Origin: Calliopsis andreniformis
Taxonomy: Eukaryota > Arthropoda > Insecta > Hymenoptera > Andrenidae
NCBI RefSeq assembly: GCF_051401765.1
Contig: NW_027480600.1
Span: forward strand, 744,001 to 808,000
DNA length: 64,000 nt
Direction: 5' to 3'
In this document: one piece after another, positions 55,194-64,000 of the stretch
Position numbering within the stretch: position 1 is the stretch's first letter
How the letters are laid out: every line of letters starts with the position of its first letter
Notes under the pieces: generated by a model
The model's database searches: none
What the model was told of the DNA's origin: nothing
What the model saw: the letters and a program-made list of their open reading frames with translations, nothing else
Program-made: the position numbers and the translations under genes

Positions 55194-57780
55194 ATCCTCA
55201 ATCCTCAATCCTCAATCCTCAATCCTCAATCCTCAATCATCAATCCTCAATCTTGAATACTCAATCCACAATCCTCAATCCTCAATCCTGAATCATCAAT
55301 CCTCAATCAACAATACTCAATCTTCAATAATCAATCCTCTATCCTCAATCCTCAATCCTCAATACTCAACCATCAATCCTCAATTCTCAGTACTCAATAG
55401 AATATCCTGAATTCTCAGGATTCAATACTCAAACATCAATCCTCAAACCTCAGCCCACATTCTCAATCCTCAATCCTCAATCCCCAGTCCTCAATCTTAA
55501 ATCCTCAATGCTCAATTCTCAATCCTCAATTCTCAGTCCTCAATCGTCAATCCTCAATCCGCAATCCTCAATCTTCAATCCTCAATCCTCAGTCCTCAAA
55601 CCTCAATCCTCAATCCTCATACATCAATCCTCAACCGTCAGTCCTCGTCCTGAATCCTCAACTATCAATCCTCAATCCTCAATATTCAATCATCAATACT
55701 CAATCTTCAATCCTCAATCATCAATCCTCAATCCTCAATCCTCAATCCTCAATCCTCTGTCCTCAAACTTCAATCCTCAATGCTCAATCCTTAATCCTCA
55801 ATCCTCAATACTCAATCTTCAATCCTCAATCCTCAATCCTGAAATCCTCAATCCTCAATATTCAACACACGACCCTCAACATTCAATCCTCAATACTCAA
55901 CCATCAATCCTCAATTCTCAATACTCAATCGTCCGGCTTCAATCCTCAACACTCAATCTTCAATCCTCAATCCTCAATCTTCAATCCTCAATACTCAATC
56001 TTCAATCCTCAGTCCTCAATCCTCAATCCTCAATCTTCAATCCTCAATCCTCGATCCTCAATTCTCAATCCTCAATCCTCAATCTTCAGACATCAAACGT
56101 CAATGCTCAACCCTCAGTCCTCGTCCTCAATCCACAACCCTCAATTCTCAATCCTCAGTCTTCAATCTCCAATCCTCAATCCTCAATCCTCAATCGTCTG
56201 TCCTCAAACCTCAATCCTGAATCCTGAATTCTCAACCCTGAATCCTCATTCTTCAGCCCTCAGTCCTCAACAATCAGTTGCCAATCCTCAGTCCTCAATA
56301 GAATATCATCAATTCACAGTTTTCAATTCTCAATACTCAATCTGGAATCTTCAAATCTCTATCCAAAAACATCAATTCTCATCACTCAACCCTCAATCCT
56401 CAATCCTCAATCCTCAATCCTCAATCCTCAATCCTCAATCTTCAATCCTCAACACTCAATCTTCAATTCTCAATCCTCAATCCTCAATCCTCAATCCTCA
56501 ATACTCAATCGTCAGTCTTCAATCCTCAACACTCAATCTTCAATACTCAATCCCCAATACTCAATCCCCAATCCTCATTCTTCAATCCTCAATACCCAAT
56601 CCTCAATCTTCAGTCCTCAGTCCTCAATCCTCAATTCTCAATCCTCAATCCGCAATCCTCAATCCTCACTCCTCAATACTCAATCTTCAATCCTCAATCC
56701 TCAATCCTGAAATCCTCAATCCTCAATATTCAACACACAACCCTCAAACTTCAATCCTCAATACTCAACCATCAATCCTCAATTCTCAATACTCAATCGT
56801 CAGTCTTCAATCCTCAACACTCAATCTTCAATCCTCAATCCTCAATCTTCAATCCTCAACACTCAATCTTCGATCCTCAATCCTCAATCCTCAATTCTCA
56901 ATCCTCAATCCGCAGTCCTCAGACCTCAAACATCAATCCTCAACCGTCAGCCTTCATCCTCAATCCTCAATCCTCAATCCTCAATCCTCAATCCTCAATC
57001 CTCAATTTTCAATCCTCAATCCTCAACCCTCAGTCCTCATCCTGAGCTCTCACTTCTCAATCCTCAATCCTCAATCCTCAATCTTCAATCCTCGATAATC
57101 AATCTCCAATCCTAGATCCCCAATCCCCAATCCACAATCGTTAATCCTCAATTTTCAATCCTCAATCCCCAGTCCTCAACCTTAAATCCTCAATGCTCAA
57201 TCCCCAATCCTCAATCCTCAGTCCTCAATCCTCAACCCTCAATCCGCAATCATCAATCTTCAATCCTCAATACTCAATCTTCAATCCTAAATCCTCAATC
57301 CTGAAATCCTCAATCCTCAATATTCAACACACAACCCTCAACCTTCAATCCTCAATACTCAACCATCAATCCTCAATCCTCAATACTCAATCATCAGTCT
57401 TCAATCCTCAACACTCAATCTTCAATCCTCAATCCTCAATCTTCAATCCTCAATACTCAATCTTCAATCCTCAATCCTCAATCCTCAATACTCAATCCTC
57501 AACTCTCAGCCCTCATCCTCCATCCTCAATCCTCAATCCTCAAACCTCAATCTTCAATCCTCAATACTCAATCTTCTATTCTAAATTCTCAATTCTCAAT
57601 CCTCAATCCCCAAACCTCAATCTTCAATCCTCAATCCTCAATCCTCAATCCTCAATCCTCAATCCTCAATCATCAATACTCAATCTTCAATCCTCAATCC
57701 TCAATCCTCAATCCTCAATCCTCAATCATCAGTCATGAATACTCAATCTTCATAACTCAATCCTCAATCCTCAATCCTCA
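55194..57780. repeat. Linker plus HOR-derived segment
   Basis: A linker of ~115 bp with TCTTGAATACTCAATCCAC (55251) leads into HOR sequence from unit position ~966 onward, at offset 54,339 from copy 1. It keeps the copy 1 state (TCC at the position equivalent to 962, CAATTCACAG near 56309) where copies 2 and 3 have changed. After about 56700 it moves to sequence like unit 4020-4960, without the 1.56 kb that separates these parts in copy 1, and ends at a B block. Confidence 0.85.
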
Positions 57781-58184
57781 ATCCTCAGTCCTCAATCCTC
57801 AATCCTCATTCCTCAAACCTCAATCCTCAACCCTCAGTCCTCATCCTCAATTCTCAATTCTCAATTCTCAATCCTCAATCCTCAATCTTCAATCCTCAAC
57901 CCTCAATCCTCAATCCACAATCCTCAATCCTCAATCATCAACCTTTAATACTCAATACTCAATCTTCAGTCCTCAATCCTCAATCCTCAATCGTCAATCC
58001 TCATTCTTCAATCATCAATACCCAATCCTCAATCGTCAATCCGCAATCCTACATCCTCAATTCTCAATCCTCAATCCTCAGTCCTCAGTCCTCAAACCTC
58101 AACCCTCAATCCCCAGCCCTCATCGTCAATCCTCAATCATAAATCCTCATTCATCAATCTTCAATCCTCAATACTCAGTCTTCA
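57781..58184. repeat. Block B4
   Basis: Full-length B block with marker ACCTTTAATACTC at 57941. It has one extra monomer near 57850 and CCGCAATCC near 58040 where other B blocks have CCTCAATCC. Confidence 0.84.
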
Positions 58185-60595
58185 ATCCTCAATCCTCAAT
58201 CCTCAATCCTCAATCCTCAATCCTCAATCCTCAATCGTCAGACTTCAATCCTCAATACTCAATCTGCAATCCTCAGTCCTCAATCCTCAATCCTCAATAC
58301 TCATTCTTCAATCCTCAATACCCAATCCTCAATCATCAACCCTCAATCCTCAATCCTCAATTCTCAATACTCAATCCTCAGTCCTCAGTCCTCAAACCTC
58401 AATCCTCAACCCTCAGCCATCATCCTCAATCCTCAATCCTCGTTCCTCAATCCTCAATCCTCAGTCCTCAGACCTCAATAGTCAATCTCCAATCCTAGAT
58501 ACTCAATCCCCAATCCTCTATCCTTAATCCTCAATCTTCAATCCTCAATCCTCAATTCTCAATCCTCAATACTCAATCCTCAATCATCAATTCTCAATCC
58601 TCAATACTCAATCCTCAATCCCCAATCCTCAATCCCCAATCCTCAATCTTCAATCCTGAACACTCAATCCTCAAGCCTCAATCCTCAATCCTCAATCCTC
58701 AATCCTGAATACTCAATCTTCAAACCGCAATACTCAATCTTCAATCCTCAACCCTCAATCCTCAATCCACAATCCTCAATCCTCTATCATCAACCTTCAA
58801 TCCTCAATACTCTATCTTCAATCCTCGATCCTCAATCCTGAATCGTCAATCCTCATTCTTCAATTCTCAATACCCAATCGTCAATCCTCAATCCTCAATC
58901 CTCAATCCTCAATCCTCAATACTCAATCTTCAATCCTCAATCCTCAATCCTCAATCCGCAATCCTCAATCCTCAGTCATCAATCCTCAATCCTCAATACT
59001 CAATCGTCAATCCTCAGTCCTCAATTCTCTATCCTCAATCCTCGTTCCTCAAACCTCAATCCTCAACCCTCAGTCGTCATCCTCAATTCTCAATCCTCAA
59101 TCCTCAAACATCAATCTTAAATCCTCAATACTCAATGCTCAATCCTCAATACTCAACCATCAATCCTCAATTCTCAGCCTCAATTCTCATATCCTGAATT
59201 CTCAGTATTCAATACTCAAACCTCAATCCTCAACCCTCAGCCCTCATCCTCCATCCTCAATCCTCAATCCATAAACCTCAATCTTCAATCCTCAATCCTC
59301 AATCCTCAGTCCTCAATCCTGAATCCTCATTCCTCAAACCTCAATCCTCAACCCTCAGTCCTCATCCTCAATTCTCAATTCTCAATCCTCAATCCTCAAT
59401 CTTCAATCCTCAACCCTCAGTCCTCAATCCACAATCCTCAATCCTCAATCATCAACCTTCAATACTCAATACTCAATCTTCAGTCCTCAATCCTCAATCC
59501 TCAATCGTCAATCCTCATTCTTCAATCTTCAATCCTCAATCCTCAATCCTCAATCATCGATCGTCAATCTTGAATACTCAATCCACAATCCTCAATCCTC
59601 AATCCGCAATCATCAATCCTCAGTCATCAATCCTCAATCCTCAATACTCAATCGTCAATCCTCAGTCCTCAATTCTCAATCCTCAATCCTCGTTCCTCAA
59701 ACCTCAATCATCAACCCTCAGTCCTCATCCTCAATTCTCAATCCTCAGTCCTCAAACCTCAATCTTCAATCCTCAATACTCAATCCTCAATCCTCAATAC
59801 TCAACCACCAATACTCAATTCTCAATACTCAACAGAATATCCTGAATTCTCAGTATTCAATACTCAAACCTCAATCCTCAACCCTCAGCCCTCATCCTCC
59901 ATCCTCAATCCTCAATACTCAAACCTCAATCTTCAATCCTCTATACTCAATCTTCGATTCTCAATTCTCAACCCTCAATACTCAATCCCCAATCCTCAAT
60001 CTTCAGTCCTCAATCCTCAATCCTCAATCCTCAATCCTCAATCCTCAATCTTCAACACTCAATCCTCAATCCTCGATCCTCAATCCTCAATACTCAATCT
60101 TCAATCCCCAATCCTCAATCCTCAATCCTCAATCCTCAATCCTCAATCCTCAATACTCAGTCATCAATCCTCAATCTTCAATACTCAATCGTCAATCCGC
60201 AGTGCTCAATCCTCAATCCTCAATCCTCGTTCCTCAAACCCCAATCCTCAACCCTCAGCCATCATCCTCAATCCTCAATCCTCGTTCCTCACTCCTCAAT
60301 CCTCAATCCTCAATAGCCAATATCCAATCCTAGATCCTCAATCCCCAATCCTCAATCCTTAATCCTCAATCTTCAATCCTCAATCCTCAATTCTCAATCC
60401 TCAATACTCAATCCTCAATCCTCAATCCTCAATCCCCAATCCTCAATCTCCAATCCTCAATCCGCAATCCTCAAGCCTCAATCCTCAGTACTCAATCACC
60501 AACCTTCAATCCTCAATACTCAATCTTCAATCCTCAATCCTCAATCCTGAATCCTCAATCCTCAATCCTCAATCCTCAGTCATCAATCCTCAATC
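58185..60595. repeat. Divergent heptamer island D
   Basis: About 2.4 kb of the same heptamer family that does not line up with the HOR unit or with A or B blocks over any long stretch. It holds worn versions of B-like sequence (about 58740-58870 and 59327-59525) and two internal duplications: at 648 bp offset (CTGAATTCTCAGTATTC at 59194 and 59842), and at about 1,842 bp offset (CCATCATCC at 58417 and 60259). The pieces differ more from each other than the HOR copies do, so D looks older or less homogenised. No gene or other element was seen in it. Confidence 0.8.
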
Positions 60596-63333
60596 CTCAA
60601 TCCTCAATATTCAACACACAACCCTCAAACTTCAATCCTCAATACTCAACCATCAATCCTCAATTCTCAATACTCAATCGTCAGTCTTCAATCCTCAACA
60701 CTCAATCTTCAATCCTCAATCCTCAATCTTCAATCCTCAACACTCAATCTTCGATCCTCAATCCTCAATCCTCAATTCTCAATCCTCAATCCGCAGTCCT
60801 CAGACCTCAAACATCAATCCTCAACCGTCAGCCTTCATCCTCAATCCTCAATCCTCAATCCTCAATCCTCAATCCTCAATCCTCAATTTTCAATCCTCAA
60901 TCATCAACCCTCAGTCCTCACCCTGAGCTCTCACTTCTCAATCCTCAATCCTCAATCCTCAATCTTCAACCCTCAATAATCAATCTCCAATCCTAGATCC
61001 CCATATCCCCAATCCACAATCCTTAATCCTCAATCTTCAATCCTCAATCCCCAGTCCTCAATCTTAAATCCTCAATGCTCAATCCCCAATCCTCAATCCT
61101 CAGTCCTCGATCCTCAACCCTCAATCCGCAATCATCAATCTTCAATCCTCAATACTCAATCTTCAATCCTAAATCCTCAATCCTGAAATCCTCAATCCTC
61201 AATATTCAACACACAACCCTCAACCTTCAATCCTCAATACTCAACCATCAATCCTCAATCCTCAATACTCAATCATCAGTCTTCAATCCTCAACACTCAA
61301 TCTTCAATCCTCAATCCTCAATCTTCAATCCTCAATACTCAATCTTCAATCCTCAACCCTCAATCCTCAATACTCAATCCTCAATCCTCAATCCTCAATC
61401 CTCAATCCTCAATCTTCAATCCTCAATACTCAATCTTCAATCCTCAATCCTAAAATCCTCAATCCTCAATATTCAACACACAACCCTCAACCACCAATCC
61501 TCAATACCCAACCATCATTGCTCAATTCTCAATACGCAATAGAATATCCTGAATTCTCAGTTTTCAATACCCAATACTCAATCTTCAATATTCAAGTCTC
61601 CATCCACAAACATCCATTCTCATCACTCAACCCTCAACACTCAGTCCTCAATCTTCAATCCTCAATCCACTATCCACAATCTTCAATCCTCAATACTCAA
61701 TCTTCAATCCTCAATTGCCAATTCTCAATCCTCAATCCTCAATCCTCAGTCATCAATCCTCAATCTTCAATACTCAATCCTCAATCCTCAATCCTCATTC
61801 CTCAAACCGCAATCCTCAACCCTCAGTCCTCATCCTCCATCCACAATCCTCAATCCTCAATCCTCAATCTTCAATACTCAATCCTCAATCCTCAAACCTC
61901 GATCCTCAGTCATGAATACTCCATCTTCAATACTCAATCCACAATCCTCAATCCTCAACCCTCAATCCTCAATCCTCAATCCTCATTCCTCAAACCTCAA
62001 TCCTCAACCCTCAGTCCTCATTCTTAATTCTCAATTCTCAATCCTCAATCCTCAATTCTCAATCTTCAATCCTCAATAATCAATCTCCAGTCCTAGATCC
62101 TCAATCCCCAATCCTCAGTCCTGAATCCTCAATCTTCAATCCTCAATCACCAGTCCACAATCCAAAATCCTCAATCCTCAATCCTCAATCCTCAATCCTC
62201 AATATTCAACACACAACCCTCAAACTTCAATCCTCAATACTCAACAATCAATCCACAATTCTCAATACTCAATCGTCAGCCTTCAATCCTCAACACTCAA
62301 TCTTCAATCCTCAATCCTCAATCTTCAATCCTCAATCCTCAACACTCAATCTTCAATCCTCAATCCCCAATCCTCAATCCTCGATCCTCATTCTTCAATC
62401 CTCAATACCCAATCCTCAATCTTCGATCCTCAATCCTCAATCCTCAATTCTCAATCCTCAATCCGCAGTCGTCAGACCTCAAACATCAATCCTCAACCGT
62501 CAGCCTTCATCCTCAATCCTCAATCCTCAATCCTCAATCCTCAATCCTCAATCCTCAATTTTCAATCCTCAATCCTCAACCCTCAGTCCTCATCCTGAGC
62601 TCTCACTTCTCAATCCTCAATCCTCAATCCTCAATCTTCAATCCTCAATAATCAATCTCCAATCCTAGATCCCCAATCCCCAATCCACAATCGTTAATCC
62701 TCAATCTTCAATCCTCAATCCCCAGTCCTCAACCTTAAATCCTCAATGCTCAATCCCCAATCCTCAATCCTCAGTCCTCAATCCTCAACCCTCAATCCGC
62801 AATCATCAATCTTCAATCCTCAATACTCAATCTGCAATCCTAAATCCTCAATCCTGAAATTCTCAATCCTCAATATTCAACACACAACCCTCAACCTTCA
62901 ATCCTCAATACTCAACCATCAATCCTCAATCCTCAATACTCAATCATCAGTCTTCAATCCTCAACACTCAATCTTCAATCCTCAATCCTCAATCTTCAAT
63001 CCTCAATACTCAATCTTCAATCCTCAATCCTCAATCCTCAATACTCAATCCTCAACTCTCAGCCCTCATCCTCCATCCTCAATCCTCAATCCTCAAACCT
63101 CAATCTTCAATCCTCAATACTCAATCTTCTATTCTAAATTCTCAATTCTCAATCCTCAATCCCCAAACATCAATCTTCAATCCTCAATCCTCAATCCTCA
63201 ATCCTCAATCCTCAATCCTCAATCATCAATACTCAATCTTCAATCCTCAATCCTCAATCCTCAATCCTTAATCCTCAATCATCAGTCATGAATACTCAAT
63301 CTTCATAACTCAATCCTCAATCCTCAATCCTCA
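60596..63333. repeat. Block A4 (longest A block)
   Basis: Begins with ATTCAACACACAACCCTC at about 60609, passes the A-type start at 61075 and ends at block B5. It keeps the 112-bp piece near 62290-62410. It is close to A1-A3, with private changes such as ATACGCAATAG at 61531 and TCTGCAATCC near 62831. Confidence 0.86.
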
Positions 63334-63730
63334 ATCCTCAGTCCTCAATCCTCAATCCTCATTCCTCAAACCTCAATCCTCAACCCTCAGTCCTCATCCT
63401 CAATTCTCAATTCTCAATCCTCAATCCTCAATCTTCAATCCTCAACCCTCAATCCTCAATCCACAATCCTCAATCCTCAATCATCAACCTTTAATACTCA
63501 ATACTCAATCTTCAGTCCTCAATCCTCAATCCTCAATCGTCAATCCTCATTCTTCAATCATCAATACCCAATCCTCAATCGTCAATCCTCAATCCTACAT
63601 CCTCAATTCTCAATCCTCAATCCTCAGTCCTCAGTCCTCAAACCTCAACCCTCAATCCCCAGCCCTCATCGTCAATCCTCAATCATAAATCCTCATTCAT
63701 CAATCTTCAATCCTCAATACTCAGTCTTCA
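63334..63730. repeat. Block B5
   Basis: Full-length B block; marker ACCTTTAATACTC at 63487. It is followed by the same linker as B3. Confidence 0.85.
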
Positions 63731-64000
63731 ATCCTCAATCCTCAATCCTCAATCCTCAATCCTCAATCCTCAATCATCAATCCTCAATCTTGAATACTCA
63801 ATCCACAATCCTCAATCCTCAATCCTGAATCATCAATCCTCAATCAACAATACTCAATCTTCAATAATCAATCCTCTATCCTCAATCCTCAATCCTCAAT
63901 ACTCAACCATCAATCCTCAATTCTCAGTACTCAATAGAATATCCTGAATTCTCAGGATTCAATACTCAAACATCAATCCTCAAACCTCAGCCCACATTCT
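63731..64000. repeat. Linker plus HOR segment, cut by window end
   Basis: Repeats 55194-55463 in order at an offset of 8,537 bp: the linker at 63788, then HOR sequence like unit ~966-1115. The array continues past the window. Confidence 0.86.

Larger units (their letters stand above)
1..64000. repeat. Heptanucleotide satellite array (TCAATCC)n, whole window
   Basis: Every line of the window reads as variants of TCAATCC in one direction, with no inverted block and no non-repetitive island. The TCAAT core is well kept while the last two bases vary most (CC, CT, AC, less often GC or CG); TCAGTCC, TCAACCC, TCGATCC and 6-bp forms such as CTCATC and CTCGTC are also common. The + strand is nearly G-free because the canonical monomer contains no G. 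At 7 bp per monomer the array holds roughly 9,100 monomers and runs off both ends. Pure runs of the canonical monomer are short, usually 3 to 7 units, so this is an aged array that was later amplified as large blocks. No gene, tRNA, rRNA, mobile element or terminator was found. A eukaryotic satellite is the best reading; the host is unknown. Confidence 0.97.

Noticed and set aside
1..64000. CRISPR array
   Set aside because: Repeats are contiguous 7-mers and their variants. There are no fixed 24-40-bp direct repeats separated by unique spacers, and no cas genes.
1..64000. Telomere tract
   Set aside because: TTGAGGA differs from the plant-type TTTAGGG at two of seven positions and from other known telomere repeats as well. 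The array is too variable and is arranged in HORs, with no perfect terminal run.
1..64000. Cyanobacterial short tandem heptamer repeats (CCCCAAT-like)
   Set aside because: The monomer length matches and a few CCCCAAT words occur, but those arrays are short and intergenic. Here there are 64 kb with no flanking gene. Kept only as a remote alternative for the host.
1..64000. Transposon or retroelement insertions
   Set aside because: No terminal inverted repeats, long terminal repeats, target-site duplications, poly-A tails or transposase or reverse-transcriptase reading frames on either strand.
1..64000. Inverted-orientation satellite blocks
   Set aside because: I looked for GGATTGA-type runs on the + strand and found none; the array runs one way throughout.

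Overview
The whole 64 kb window is one tandem-repeat array. It is built from a 7-bp monomer, TCAATCC on the + strand (GGATTGA on the other), that has diverged into many one- or two-base variants, chiefly TCAATCT, TCAATAC, TCAGTCC, TCAACCC and TCAACCT, plus some 6-bp forms. I find no stretch outside it: no gene, RNA gene, transposon, CRISPR array, promoter or terminator. Length divided by 7 gives about 9,100 monomers, all in one orientation. The + strand is almost free of G, so strand composition is extremely skewed. The many apparent + strand reading frames follow from the monomer itself. It has no stop codon in any + frame, and because 7 and 3 are coprime every frame reads the same heptapeptide, SILNPQS. 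The other strand has TGA once per 21 bp in every frame. I therefore annotate no CDS.

The organism cannot be named from this sequence. An uninterrupted gene-free array of this size, with nested higher-order repeats (HORs), is typical of eukaryotic satellite DNA in heterochromatin. Short heptanucleotide arrays also occur in filamentous cyanobacteria, but I know of none near this size.

Layout. Positions 1-47704 hold four consecutive copies of a large HOR: copy 1 (1-11810), copy 2 (11811-23606), copy 3 (23607-33624) and copy 4 (33625-47704). Lengths are 11,810, 11,796, 10,018 and 14,080 bp. The differences come from a few large indels and backward jumps; where copies align they are nearly identical. 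From 47705 the order breaks into a mosaic. It contains a fifth unit start (47705-48296), shorter A blocks (HOR-derived) alternating with a B block that I see only in this part, an HOR-derived piece (55310-57780), and a more divergent island D (58201-60595). The last ~560 bp repeat 54905-55463 in order at an offset of 8,537 bp, which hints at a second HOR.

Each HOR unit carries about a dozen copies of a less heptameric cassette: a box at ATTCAACACACAACCCTC, a box at TAGAATATCCTGAATTC, and a box at AGTCTCCATCCACAAACATC. These crowd into the 3' third of the unit. The cassettes, a 12-bp palindrome, a repeatedly used rearrangement site and the conflicting relationships among copies are the main points of interest. 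I see no evidence of a coding or enzymatic system.
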